NCBI GenBank assembly: GCA_937921865.1
Contig: CAKZWF010000048.1
Location: 1-59,670, forward strand
Source of the DNA: an uncultured Pseudomonadales bacterium
GTDB taxonomy: Bacteria > Pseudomonadota > Gammaproteobacteria > Pseudomonadales > Azotimanducaceae
Length of the DNA: 59,670 nucleotides
Direction of reading: 5' to 3'
The notes under the pieces were generated by a model. That model did no database searches. It saw nothing but the letters and a program-made list of their open reading frames with translations, and was not told the DNA's origin. A program made the translations under genes and the position numbers. Of this stretch, positions 1 to 8,561 are shown piece after piece (the first letter of the stretch is position 1; every line of letters begins with the position of its first letter).

Positions 1-111
1 GAGCGCGACCCGGTGGTGCGTATCTGCACCGCACGCATTCGCTCGTTCATGCGTTTTGTGGCCGGCGCCTTCGCCAAACAGAAAGCCGCACTCGAAGGCT
101 GTGCGGAGTAA
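1..111 (+). CDS. C-terminal fragment of an unidentified protein
   Basis: An open frame enters from the left edge of the window and ends at a TAA at 109-111. It encodes the last 36 residues of a protein, rich in Arg, Ala and Phe (it ends KAALEGCAE). No domain can be recognised from so little sequence. It lies 45 bp upstream of the DUF427 gene on the same strand, so it may belong to the same transcription unit. I assign no function. Confidence 0.5.
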   Translation, partial: ERDPVVRICTARIRSFMRFVAGAFAKQKAALEGCAE

Positions 112-156
112 ACTGCTCGGCGCGCATCGAGATTTCCAACATCAGGAGGATTGGTC

Positions 157-549
157 ATGGCAACCGCCCCCGGGTTCGAGAAACACCCCGAGCACCGCAT
201 CGACACGGCAATCGTCGCCAACCACGTGCGGGTGAGCTTCAATGGCGAGCAGATCGCCGATACGCGCCAAGCACTGCAGATGAACGAAGGCAAGTACCCA
301 CCGGTCTTTTACGTGCCCAGGGACGATGTGGACATGGCACATCTGCAAGCCACCGATCACGAGAGCTATTGCCCGTTCAAAGGCCAGGCCAGCTACTTTT
401 CGGTACGCGAGCGCTCAAGCCAGGATGCCCACACCGATCTGCGCAACTCTGTGTGGAGTTACGAAAACCCTTACGACGAGTGTGACCAACTGCGTGGCTA
501 CCTCGCTTTCTACGCGGATCGTTTGACGATCAGCACATCACCGGTCTGA
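157..549 (+). CDS. DUF427 domain protein
   Basis: A 130-residue protein that matches the DUF427 pattern: a central YVPRDDVDMAHL segment, then CPFKGQASYF, then a Trp-Tyr pair before a Pro-rich turn, and a C-terminal GYLAFYADR. The family is small and widespread in bacteria, and its biochemical role is not settled. I chose the ATG at 157 because AGGAGGA at 144-150 sits 6-7 bases upstream. The in-frame TTG at 151 lies directly against that ribosome binding site and is unlikely to be used. The stop is 7 bp before the GrdB-family selenoprotein gene, so the two are probably co-transcribed and may act together; that link is inference. Confidence 0.85.
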   Translation: MATAPGFEKHPEHRIDTAIVANHVRVSFNGEQIADTRQALQMNEGKYPPVFYVPRDDVDMAHLQATDHESYCPFKGQASYFSVRERSSQDAHTDLRNSVWSYENPYDECDQLRGYLAFYADRLTISTSPV

Positions 550-556
550 GCAGAGC

Positions 557-1510
557 ATGAGCCGCCCTCCCGTTGACTATATCGAGCGCACGCGCAGTCA
601 GTACCAGAGCCTGGGTTATCCACCCTATCAATGGGTCGAAAACAAACTCGCACCCCCGTTTGTGCCATTGTCCAGGCCGTTGCACGAATCCCGCGTTGGC
701 CTGATTGCATCAGGCGGGATCTATCGGGTCGGCCAGATGGCCTTCCACTTCAAGGACGACGTCAGCTATCGCGAAATCGACACGGACGCGCCGATGAGTG
801 AGCTGCGCATCAGCCATTTCGCTTACGATACCGCCGATGCCCGCCGGGACCCCAACGTGGTCTTTCCGCTGCAGACCCTGCGGGAACTTGCCCATGTCAG
901 TCGTATCAGAGAACTGGCGAGCAAAGCCTATACCTTCATGGGTGGCATCTACTCCGCACGCAAAGTGCGCTCACTGCTCGCCCCCGCACTTGCGGATCGT
1001 ATGGTCCGGGATGAAGTAGATGTTGTTGTTCTGGTGCCTGTCTGACCCGTCTGTCATCAATCCGTTGGATTGATAGCAAGAGAGATTGAGCGTCGCGGTA
1101 TCCCTACGATCAGCATGACCAGCGCTCTGTCCATTACCCGGTCTGTGAATCCGCCCAGAGCCGCTTTCGTCGACTTCCCGCTGGGCCATACCGCTGGGAA
1201 AGCGGGTGACAAACCCCTGCAGCGAAAGATCATGATCGATACCTTGAGCGCGCTCGACAGCATCCAGGTGCCTGGAGATATCCGCCACCTGAGCTATCAG
1301 TGGTCGGATGACGACAGCTGGAAAGACCGGGTAATGCGACCTGCAAAAACCACCGCAACAACCACTGAAAGCACCGCAGCTTCCAAACAAAATCCCGATG
1401 ACCGTCTCGAGCGGACTACTGAACCTCAATACCAGAGCCCCGCCGATCAGCGCGCCGCGATGAGCGCCGGCTGCCCGGGCTGTGTCTTTCTGGAATCGCC
1501 GCCAGCCTAA
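557..1510 (+). CDS. GrdB-family selenoprotein with in-frame TGA (Sec)
   Basis: Read straight through the TGA at 1043-1045, this is one 317-residue protein of the glycine/sarcosine/betaine reductase selenoprotein B type (GrdB/PrdB superfamily). Residues 1-162 end in DVVVLVPV, the hydrophobic strand that precedes the active site. Codon 163 is TGA and the next residues are PVCHQSVGLIAREIE, giving a U-x-x-C motif. The frame then stays open for 154 more codons with convincing protein sequence (GIPTISMTSAL, FVDFPLGHTAGK). The tail from about residue 262 is Thr/Ala-rich and ends with a CPGC motif. A hairpin at 1052-1078 fits a bacterial SECIS element. In Gram-positive anaerobes GrdB attacks substrate amines; the substrate of proteobacterial stand-alone homologues is unknown. 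The alternative is a nonsense-mutated pseudogene, but the intact downstream frame and the hairpin argue against that. Function requires selA, selB and selD elsewhere in the genome. Confidence 0.85.
1043..1045 (+). other. TGA read as selenocysteine
   Basis: This TGA lies in frame with coding sequence on both sides of the GrdB-family gene. It occupies the first position of a U-x-x-C redox motif (U-P-V-C), where GrdB-type proteins carry selenocysteine or cysteine. It sits 18 nucleotides before the apical loop of the hairpin at 1052-1078. Confidence 0.8.
1052..1078 (+). promoter_or_regulatory. Putative bacterial SECIS hairpin
   Basis: Immediately after the TGA, ATCAATCC (1056-1063) pairs perfectly with GGATTGAT (1067-1074) around a GTT loop (1064-1066). 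Below it come a C-A mismatch (1055/1075), a U-G wobble, a G-C and a U-A pair. Bacterial SECIS elements, which bind SelB, lie inside the coding region just 3' of UGA and have a small apical loop with a G in its first two positions. Spacing and loop fit that description. The structure was read by eye and not computed. Confidence 0.7.
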
Positions 1511-1615
1511 AGTTGCACCACTGCACAGTGCTGGTGTGAACGGGTACCCGGCAAGCTTCCTGGCAATCTCATAAACTGATTTTTCTGCTGTTAGAAATTT
1601 GTCCCGGAGGATTCA

Positions 1616-2245
1616 GTGAGTAAGCCCTTAGAAATCGCTGCTGCTGTCTGTCTGCTGGTTCTGTCCGGGTGTGCAACCTTGAGCGAAAGCCAGTGTGTTG
1701 CCAGCGACTGGGAGACCATCGGTCATCGGGACGGCTTAACAGGTACTGCTTCTTCACAGCTGCTGCAACATCAGAACGCGTGCGTGAAACACGGCATTGT
1801 TCCGGATCGTGATTCTTATCTGGTCGGTTGGCAACAAGGCGTTGAAAGGTATTGTCAGCCAGACAACGGTTTTGCCGTTGGACAACGTGGTGGCGGCTAC
1901 AGCAGCATCTGCCCCGGGCATCTGAAAGACGCTTACTACGCTGCCTATCAGGATGGGCGCCTGCTGTTCACCGCACAATCCGAAATCAATCGGATGAACA
2001 GACAGATCAGTCAGAAAGAACACCGGATCAAACAGATCCAATCAGAACAGAGCAGCACTGAGGCAGATCTGATCGCCGAGGATACGACCACAGAGCGACG
2101 ACTGGAACTGCTGCTAACCACCAAATCGCTGGCTGAGGAACATGGCACTTTAGAAAGTGAAATTCAGGATCTCAAAGTGCAGGTAGCAGTGAAGTCCGAA
2201 CAACTCTCTGAGCTGCGCAACGACCTTGCTTATGTTGCCTACTGA
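1616..2245 (+). CDS. DUF2799 lipoprotein with C-terminal coiled coil
   Basis: A 209-residue predicted outer-membrane or periplasmic lipoprotein. It begins with a short signal peptide and a lipobox (LVLSGC), so Cys would be lipidated near residue 19. The DUF2799 pattern follows: DWETIGHRDGLTG, a His-Cys segment, DRDSYLVGWQQGVERYC and an RGGGYSSICP turn. From about residue 120 to the end the protein is heptad-like and rich in Gln, Glu, Lys and Arg, suggesting a coiled coil. The start is GTG at 1616 with GGAGG 6 bases upstream. The role of the family is unknown. The next gene is convergent, with 9 bp between the stops. Confidence 0.8.
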   Translation: MSKPLEIAAAVCLLVLSGCATLSESQCVASDWETIGHRDGLTGTASSQLLQHQNACVKHGIVPDRDSYLVGWQQGVERYCQPDNGFAVGQRGGGYSSICPGHLKDAYYAAYQDGRLLFTAQSEINRMNRQISQKEHRIKQIQSEQSSTEADLIAEDTTTERRLELLLTTKSLAEEHGTLESEIQDLKVQVAVKSEQLSELRNDLAYVAY

Positions 2246-2254
2246 GATGCTGAG

Positions 2255-3220
2255 CTAGGGTCTCGCCAGGAGCCACCAGCGCATGGTGCTGGTCACCAGT
2301 TCCGCGGCATCCTGTTGCACAAAGTGGCCGGCGCCGGGCGCGCTGACAATAGTCACGTCACGTTCAATCCAATCCCAGGTGTTGTTCAGCCCATCAGAAT
2401 GCAGGGCGGTGTCTTCAAGACCATGAAAAATCAGCACCTCTTTGTCTAATATCGGTACTGTCGGTCGGGCCGCAGCACCCGGTTCAGGTGTCGGCGGGTA
2501 ATTCTGTCGGTAATACGCGAGCATGGCCTGAAAGTCTGATTGTTCGAACGCTTCCACATAGCGCGCCCGGGCGGAAGGGTCGCTCACCCAGCCGGCTAGT
2601 GATTGCGGCGTCATCGGGCTGCCAAAGAAAATATCGGGATCTTCCGGTGAGCCTTCTCGGAATTTCTGAGCGTAGCCGGTATTTGCGCGCGCCACGGGGT
2701 TGTTCGCCGTCGCCTGAGCGATACCATTGGGGTGCGGTAGATTCAGAATAATGAGCTTATCGACCAGATCCGGCCGAGTGAACGCGACGTTCCAGGCAAC
2801 CGCCCCTCCCCAGTCATGACCAACGATGATCGCACTGGGCTTATCGAAGTGATCAATCACCGCAGCAATATCAGAAACCAGCAACGGCATCGCATAGTTT
2901 TCCTCGCCCTCAGGTTGACTGCTGAGGTTGTAGCCACGCTGATCGATGGCGACCACCTGGTAGCTGTCCTGGAGACCAGCCATCTGATGGCGCCAGCTGT
3001 ACCAGAAGTCGGGGAAGCCGTGAATCATGATGACCAATGGCCCTTCGCCAAGGGCCGCATAGTGAATTTTCACGTCACCATTGGCGACGTATCCGTGTTC
3101 CACGTCATCCCAGATATCAACGGCCGCCTGGGTGTATGTACATAAGAGCAGCAATAATGGCGCGACGAAAATTCGTCCGATGCCAGCACATAGAGCTAAC
3201 GGTCCGTTCAATACTTTCAT
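2255..3220 (-). CDS. Secreted alpha/beta hydrolase, epoxide-hydrolase-like
   Basis: A 321-residue alpha/beta-fold hydrolase with an N-terminal signal sequence (hydrophobic stretch around residues 15-32), so it is probably periplasmic or secreted. Visible catalytic features are the oxyanion-hole segment HGFPDFWYSW, the nucleophile elbow VGHDWGG with Asp instead of Ser, an acidic residue in FHGLEDTAL, and the catalytic His in GAGHFVQQD. An Asp nucleophile and the LAYYRQNYP segment are typical of soluble epoxide hydrolases and haloalkane dehalogenases. No substrate can be assigned. It is transcribed toward the DUF2799 gene. Confidence 0.8.
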   Translation of the reverse strand: MKVLNGPLALCAGIGRIFVAPLLLLLCTYTQAAVDIWDDVEHGYVANGDVKIHYAALGEGPLVIMIHGFPDFWYSWRHQMAGLQDSYQVVAIDQRGYNLSSQPEGEENYAMPLLVSDIAAVIDHFDKPSAIIVGHDWGGAVAWNVAFTRPDLVDKLIILNLPHPNGIAQATANNPVARANTGYAQKFREGSPEDPDIFFGSPMTPQSLAGWVSDPSARARYVEAFEQSDFQAMLAYYRQNYPPTPEPGAAARPTVPILDKEVLIFHGLEDTALHSDGLNNTWDWIERDVTIVSAPGAGHFVQQDAAELVTSTMRWWLLARP

Positions 3221-3312
3221 CAGCTCTCTCCCCCTCAGTCGAGCGACAATCGCTCAGATTGTCGTCTCTAATTCATGAAGATGCCAAAGTACCACGACAT
3301 CGAGAGTGCGGC

Positions 3313-3531
3313 TTATTGAGTCTGAATGGCTTTGAGCAGGCGTTCGCAGGTTTCCAGTTGCTGCTGGTCATCTTTGGCTTTCTTCACGCAGCTTTGGTAT
3401 TCCTGCATTGTCTTGGTTGTTTCCTCAGTGAGCTCTGCTTCCGCACGGTCTTTGCGATTTTGCGGACTGGAGCCGCAGGAAACCAAGCTCAGGGCCAGCC
3501 CAGCCAGCAGCAGAAATCTGATTAACTTCAT
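3313..3531 (-). CDS. Small lipoprotein, unknown function
   Basis: A 72-residue protein starting MKLIRFLLLAGLALSLVSC: a classic lipoprotein signal peptide with the lipidated Cys at residue 19. The mature part is short, highly charged and rich in Gln/Glu/Lys with a CVKKAKDDQQQLETC segment, possibly a small helical hairpin. A longer reading frame starting at 3609 exists, but the ATG at 3529-3531 places the signal peptide at the N terminus and has an AGAGGG sequence upstream. I recognise no family. Confidence 0.65.
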   Translation of the reverse strand: MKLIRFLLLAGLALSLVSCGSSPQNRKDRAEAELTEETTKTMQEYQSCVKKAKDDQQQLETCERLLKAIQTQ

Positions 3532-3768
3532 CCGGAACACCCTCTGATTGTTGCTGACTGCAGGGCATGCCGGACAGCAGCTTATAGTTAAGGTACTGTG
3601 CGAAATCACTTACTACCGGTTTGAAGATTCAGGAGCAGGCCAGGACATGTCAAAAAATCCATGAAGTTCCTTCATCCTAGTGGAGATCCTCTATTCATCA
3701 TCGCATTGAACTCGTGCGATAAATTGCGATTGCAGACTCCCGATGCTGTAATCGAAGGACAAAGAACA
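3532..3768. other. Divergent intergenic region
   Basis: These 237 bp separate the small lipoprotein (minus strand) from the DUF1254 lipoprotein (plus strand) and must hold both promoters. I can point only to a TATAGT hexamer near 3582 and a short hairpin ATGAAG-TTC-CTTCAT at 3661-3675. Neither is strong enough to call. Confidence 0.4.
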
Positions 3769-5190
3769 ATGAGAACGTTGAGCCTGCTGTCGATCCTGAC
3801 CCTGTTGCTGGCAGGATGTCAGCCATCGGAAACCAAGGTGGATCCATCTGCCGATGAGCCTGTAATCGCACAGACTCTCGAGATCAGCGAAGCTGACCTC
3901 GACAATCTGGTTCGGCGTTCGTACCAGTATGTCGCCATGTACAACGTAAACAACAAATTTGCTCGCACACAGGGTGGCTGGAATACCTGCGTCGCCGATA
4001 AAACACTCAAGGACCACACGGCCAGAGACATCGCGCGACCAAACAACGATACGCTGTATGCAGCATGTCTGCTGGATCTGAGTAACCAGGCGATTGTGTT
4101 AGAAATCCCCACCTTCGACTCGAATTACGTTTCCCTGATGATCACCGGTTACGACCACTACGTGAACATCCCCATGGCTTCCCGCCTTGGCGACTTCCAG
4201 AAACCCGAAAGAATGCTGATCTATACGACTCGAAGTCCCGGCTATTCCGGCGAGCCCATTGAAGGCATAGACAGAATGTTCGAAGCCACCGGAGATTTTG
4301 TCTCAGTGGTATTCCGGGTGATGCCACACGCATACGATACTGAACGTTTCGAACGTATTCTGGCGCAACTGCAGTCGGTGACAATCGAGCCTCTGGCCCA
4401 GTACCAGGGCGCCGAACCAGAACCCGCTGTGGCCATCAATTTTCCCGACATCGGACAGACGGACGCAGACATCTTTGAAAACAACCTGCTCGAGGTGATG
4501 CAGTTCGTATTCAATCACACCACGTTCGATCCGAACGATTCCACAGACCAGGCTGTGCTAGGCGCATACGCGCCGCTGGGCTTAGTACCCGGAACCGAAT
4601 ACGACCCGGACCAGGTGGCCCAGCTGGATGGTGAGCGGCTCCGCGAGAAAGCACAACAGGTTCAACGGGAATGGCTGACCCGTCTGACGGATCGGACAAT
4701 TTCAACGCAGCTGCAACCGCGCCAGTTTCAACCGAAAGGCAAAACAGATCTGGAAGCGTTGCTCGCAGTATCGATCATCGGCCCCATCGGTATTCCACAG
4801 GAAGAGGCAGTCTATCCACAGGTAGCCACAGCGGACGGCGAGCAGATGAATGCCATGCACGACTATGTGATCAGCATGAGCGCAGACGAACTCCCGCCAG
4901 CCGAAGCCTTCTGGTCACTGACGCTCTACGACCTGGATCAGGGGTTCTTTCTTCCGAATGACCGCAAGAAGTACAGCGTCGGTGAAAACGCCGGGATGAA
5001 GCTGAACGAAGATGGCGGTATCGACATCTATATTGCCGCGGAGCAACCCGACGGGGTTCCAGTAGAAAACTGGCTGCCTATCGAACGCCAGGATCTGGAC
5101 CTCAGCCCGCAACTGCGGATTTACGTCCCCGACCTCGACGAGATGAAGACCTGGAAGGCGCCGGTGGCGGAGATCGTGGCCGGCTCTTGA
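3769..5190 (+). CDS. DUF1254/DUF1214 family lipoprotein
   Basis: A 473-residue exported lipoprotein. I placed the start at 3769 because MRTLSLLSILTLLLAGC is a complete signal peptide with lipobox, with AAGGA just upstream; an upstream in-frame ATG at 3661 would add 36 residues lacking export character. An N-terminal DUF1254 region (RPNNDTLYAACLLDLSNQ, then IPMASRLGDFQ) is followed by a C-terminal DUF1214 region (FWSLTLYDLDQGFFLPNDRK and a WLPIE segment), the usual order in this family. Members are periplasmic proteins of unproven function, often found in catabolic or accessory clusters. The DUF3604 gene follows 42 bp downstream on the same strand, suggesting an operon. Confidence 0.85.
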   Translation: MRTLSLLSILTLLLAGCQPSETKVDPSADEPVIAQTLEISEADLDNLVRRSYQYVAMYNVNNKFARTQGGWNTCVADKTLKDHTARDIARPNNDTLYAACLLDLSNQAIVLEIPTFDSNYVSLMITGYDHYVNIPMASRLGDFQKPERMLIYTTRSPGYSGEPIEGIDRMFEATGDFVSVVFRVMPHAYDTERFERILAQLQSVTIEPLAQYQGAEPEPAVAINFPDIGQTDADIFENNLLEVMQFVFNHTTFDPNDSTDQAVLGAYAPLGLVPGTEYDPDQVAQLDGERLREKAQQVQREWLTRLTDRTISTQLQPRQFQPKGKTDLEALLAVSIIGPIGIPQEEAVYPQVATADGEQMNAMHDYVISMSADELPPAEAFWSLTLYDLDQGFFLPNDRKKYSVGENAGMKLNEDGGIDIYIAAEQPDGVPVENWLPIERQDLDLSPQLRIYVPDLDEMKTWKAPVAEIVAGS

Positions 5191-5232
5191 TGTGCAACAA
5201 AGGCAACCGTTCGAGAATCTAAGGATTTTACT

Positions 5233-7227
5233 GTGCAAAGCTCGAAACCGGCGTTTGCTCTGCTGGCGCTCGTCATCCTGTCCGGGTGCAGCAACGAGAC
5301 CCCATCTGAAACGCAGTCTCAAGCTGCGGCAACTGAAAACACGCCAGTAGCGATGCCTGTCGAAGCCTCCGCTCGCGTCGAGGCGACCAACGCTTTCGAG
5401 GGCACGGTGCTCGCACAGGACCAGTCTGAATATTCGCCGTATGTCGATCAGAACTACCCGCTGCGGCCGTTATTTGGCGATACCCACCTGCATACCTCCT
5501 ATTCGACCGACGCCGGGCTGATCGGCAACCGGCTGGGGCCCGACGAGGCTTATCAATTCGCCCGCGGTGAGGAGATCACCTCCAGTGCCGGTGTGCGTGC
5601 GAAACTGCAACGCCCACTCGATTTTCTGGTCGTCGCAGACCATGCCGAGAACCTGGGCCTGGCACCGATGATCGCCGAAAAGAATCCTGACCTGCTGAAC
5701 ACCGAGTTTGGCAAACAGATCAGCGACCTGGTGTATGCGGGTGCGTATGGTGAGGCTTACACTTTGTGGGGCGTCGGCATGAACGCGGGGAATGACCCGC
5801 TCGAAGGCAATGACGCGCTGACGCGGACAATATGGGAGCGTACTACCACTGCCGCGGAAAAGTACAACGACCCGAGCAAGTTCACCGCCATAATCGGCTT
5901 TGAATGGACTTCCAGCCCCGCTGGCAACAATCTGCATCGCAACGTCCTGTTCCGTGATGCCAAGGACAAGGCGGACCAGATCATTCCCTTATCCAACTAC
6001 GACACATCTGATCCGGAAAAACTCTGGGAGTGGATGGATGCCTATGAACAGAAAACCGGCGGCAAGCTGCATGCCATCGCCCACAACGGCAACCTCTCCA
6101 ACGGCCTGATGTTTGACGACGTCACCCAGACCGACAAGCAGCCGCTGACCAGCAACTATGCAGAGCGCCGCATGCGCTGGGAACCCGTGTATGAAGTCGT
6201 GCAAATCAAGGGCGATGGTGAAACGCACCCGGCCCTGTCACCCAATGACGAGTTTGCCGACTTCGGCATCTGGGACAAGGGCAGTTTCGGCCCGGAGCCC
6301 AAAACGCCCGACATGCTGCCGCGCGAATACGCGCGCGCTGCGCTGCAGCGCGGCATGCAGTATGAGCAAAGCCTCGGCGTGAATCCCTTTAAATTTGGCA
6401 TGATCGGTTCGACCGATTCCCACACCTCGCTGGCTACCTCCGAGGCCAGCAACTTCTTCAGTAAAGCCACGCCGGCAGAACCGGGTTCTCCGGGACGCTG
6501 GGAAGAAAAAGTCACCGGCTTTTCGCAGACGGAGGGCGGGCCGGACATCACGATACGCTCCGTCCAGTCACTGTCCGCCGGTCTGGCGGGAGTCTGGGCC
6601 AAAGACAACACCCGTGAGTCGCTGTGGGATGCGTTTAAACGCAAAGAGGTTTACGCCACCAGCGGCACCCGCATGTCAGTTCGTGTATTCGCCGGCTGGG
6701 ACTATTCTGAAGGTGCGGTAGACAGTCCTAATTTCGTCCGCATCGGCTACCAAGGCGGCGTGCCCATGGGCGGCGATTTGAGCACCCCAGCCGCTGGCAA
6801 CGCACCGCGGTTGATCATTCAGGCCCAGCGTGACCCGGATGGCGCGAACCTTGATCGCGTGCAGTTCATCAAAGGCTGGGTGGATAGCAACGGCGCCACT
6901 CAGGAACAGATCTATGACGTCGCCTGCGCCGATGACCGCAGCATCGTCGACAATGGCTGCGACTCACTGATAGGCAACACAGTGGACGTGACTACAGCCA
7001 CCTACAGCAATCGCATTGGCGATGCGATGCTGAGCGCCTGGTGGCAGGATCCGGACTTCAATGCCCAACAGCGGGCCTTCTACTACGTGCGCGTGCTGGA
7101 GATCCCGACCCCACGCTGGACAACCTACGATGCGGTGCACTTCAAACTGGCACTGCCGCTGGATGTGCCGGCCACTCTACAGCAACGCGCCTATACCTCG
7201 CCGATCTGGTATACCCCAGCGAGCTGA
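5233..7227 (+). CDS. DUF3604 family lipoprotein (PHP-like)
   Basis: A 664-residue lipoprotein. The GTG start at 5233 is preceded by AAGGA (5221-5225) and followed by a signal peptide ending VILSGC. The mature protein starts with a low-complexity linker and then FGDTHLHTSYSTDAG, an HxH metal-ligand motif as in PHP-type phosphoesterases. Later come VVADHAENLG, HAIAHNGNLSNG and IGSTDSHTSLA, each with the His/Asp ligands expected of this fold. This pattern and length are those of DUF3604 proteins. The family is abundant in marine bacteria; a metal-dependent hydrolase is likely, but the substrate is unknown. It lies between the DUF1254 lipoprotein and an outer-membrane barrel. Confidence 0.85.
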   Translation: MQSSKPAFALLALVILSGCSNETPSETQSQAAATENTPVAMPVEASARVEATNAFEGTVLAQDQSEYSPYVDQNYPLRPLFGDTHLHTSYSTDAGLIGNRLGPDEAYQFARGEEITSSAGVRAKLQRPLDFLVVADHAENLGLAPMIAEKNPDLLNTEFGKQISDLVYAGAYGEAYTLWGVGMNAGNDPLEGNDALTRTIWERTTTAAEKYNDPSKFTAIIGFEWTSSPAGNNLHRNVLFRDAKDKADQIIPLSNYDTSDPEKLWEWMDAYEQKTGGKLHAIAHNGNLSNGLMFDDVTQTDKQPLTSNYAERRMRWEPVYEVVQIKGDGETHPALSPNDEFADFGIWDKGSFGPEPKTPDMLPREYARAALQRGMQYEQSLGVNPFKFGMIGSTDSHTSLATSEASNFFSKATPAEPGSPGRWEEKVTGFSQTEGGPDITIRSVQSLSAGLAGVWAKDNTRESLWDAFKRKEVYATSGTRMSVRVFAGWDYSEGAVDSPNFVRIGYQGGVPMGGDLSTPAAGNAPRLIIQAQRDPDGANLDRVQFIKGWVDSNGATQEQIYDVACADDRSIVDNGCDSLIGNTVDVTTATYSNRIGDAMLSAWWQDPDFNAQQRAFYYVRVLEIPTPRWTTYDAVHFKLALPLDVPATLQQRAYTSPIWYTPAS

Positions 7228-7280
7228 GCATTCAACAAGCAGTCCAACTGCATTCCCGCAGAATCAGCAGAGGAAAAATC

Positions 7281-8033
7281 ATGTCTGAGAATACCGAACG
7301 ACTCACGTTTCCAGTGTGGCTTCTCACGTTATGCCTGGGTTTTCTGCTGGCACCCGCTGCCGGCGCCGCAGAACCACTGAAGTGGTCTATAACACCCTAT
7401 ATATGGGCGACGGATATTTCCGGGGATCTTAAAGTCGACGGCGCTCCCGTTGGTGGCGTCGAGATCGATTTTAATAATCTGCTGGATACTACGGACGCCA
7501 GCTTTCAGGTATTCGTCGAAGCCGGCAGAGGACGCTGGAGCGGTTTTGCAGATGTCACCTATCTGAAGACCTCAGACAGCGATGACATTGATATTCTGCG
7601 AATCAAGACAGAGTCAACAAGCTGGGTCGTGGATATGGCGGCAGCCTTCTGGCCAATGGGTGAGGAAGGTGGTCTCAACCTGTTTGCCGGCGTGCGCTAC
7701 ACCTCTCTGGACGATGATTTCAAATTCCTCCTGAATGGAACGCAACTGGACAAGATCGGCAACGACCGCGATTTCACAGATGTTCTGGTGGGCGCACGTT
7801 ACCGCTATCCCTTCGCCGAGCGCTGGGCTCTTTCAACCCGTATCGATGGCAGCTTTGGCGATTCCGAAGGCATCTTCCAGTTGGAGGCTCTGCTCCGTTA
7901 CACAGTTGGCAAGCGACAAAAGAACGGCATCCTCTTTGGTTACCGATACAAAGAAGCGAACTTCGAATCGGGCCGGCTGGAAGAAGACTTCGATTACAAT
8001 GGCCCGCTGGTAGGCTTCAACTTCCGATTCTGA
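7281..8033 (+). CDS. Outer-membrane beta-barrel protein
   Basis: A 250-residue protein with a signal peptide (LCLGFLLAPAAGAA, cleavage near residue 30) and then alternating hydrophobic and polar strands with many aromatic residues (WSITPYIWATDISG, GRWSGFADVTYLKT, LNLFAGVRYTSL, GILFGYRYKEANF). It ends GFNFRF with a C-terminal Phe, the recognition signal of barrels inserted by the Bam complex. The start is ATG at 7281 with GAGGAAA upstream. A reading frame beginning at 7041 overlaps the DUF3604 gene and lacks a signal peptide, so I rejected it. The substrate is unknown. The gene sits 53 bp after the DUF3604 gene and probably shares its transcript. Confidence 0.75.
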   Translation: MSENTERLTFPVWLLTLCLGFLLAPAAGAAEPLKWSITPYIWATDISGDLKVDGAPVGGVEIDFNNLLDTTDASFQVFVEAGRGRWSGFADVTYLKTSDSDDIDILRIKTESTSWVVDMAAAFWPMGEEGGLNLFAGVRYTSLDDDFKFLLNGTQLDKIGNDRDFTDVLVGARYRYPFAERWALSTRIDGSFGDSEGIFQLEALLRYTVGKRQKNGILFGYRYKEANFESGRLEEDFDYNGPLVGFNFRF

Positions 8034-8066
8034 GAGATCGAGAAATAGAGAATAAGGGAACACGCC

Positions 8067-8561
8067 ATGACGTCTGTGTATAGATTCGCTGCGCAGATGA
8101 AGGCGCACGTGAGCGGTGTCGCCCTGCTGCTCGCCTGTTAGGTCTGCCAGGGAGCCTAAGCTGCTGACTGGCAGCCAATGACTGGAGCGGCGACGCTACA
8201 GGAGTTCGTTGCCGGTGCTAAGGTGGAAATTCAGCTGATTCCTGACGTGACAGCTGTGGGCACATACAACGCCGGCGGTGGCTGGCAGATCAACGGATCA
8301 CCCACCTTCTCCTACAACCATGAGGCGGACAGCAACAATAAGTGGACCTTCCCCCTGGCGGTTGGCGTCTCCCGGACAATGATTCTTAAAGGCCGGCACT
8401 GGAAATTCGGCGTTCAGTATTGGCACTATGTGAAGAGCCCGGATCTCTTCGGGCTCAACTACCAACCGCGATTTACCGTTTCGCCAGTGGTTAAGCTACC
8501 CTGGTCACTTGATACGGACAAAAAACTGATGGTCACGACAGCTCGTTGCACCTGCAGCTGA
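8067..8561 (+). pseudogene. Remnant of an outer-membrane transporter-like gene
   Basis: From an ATG at 8067 one frame reads a signal-peptide-like segment (VSGVALLLAC), hits TAG and TAA within a few codons, and then continues open to 8561. The later part (from the ATG at 8178) resembles the C-terminal barrel half of phenol-degradation MetA-type outer-membrane proteins: a TYNAGGGWQ strand, NKWTFPLAVGVSRT, KFGVQYWHYVKSPD and a final strand. The N-terminal half of such a protein is missing. Two in-frame stops plus loss of the middle of the gene mark this as decayed. It is probably the former partner of the upstream barrel gene. Confidence 0.7.

Noticed and set aside
1070..1510. Separate gene starting at a TTG after the TGA
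   Set aside because: It begins in the middle of a conserved segment and is in the same frame as the upstream GrdB part. It is the continuation of the selenoprotein.
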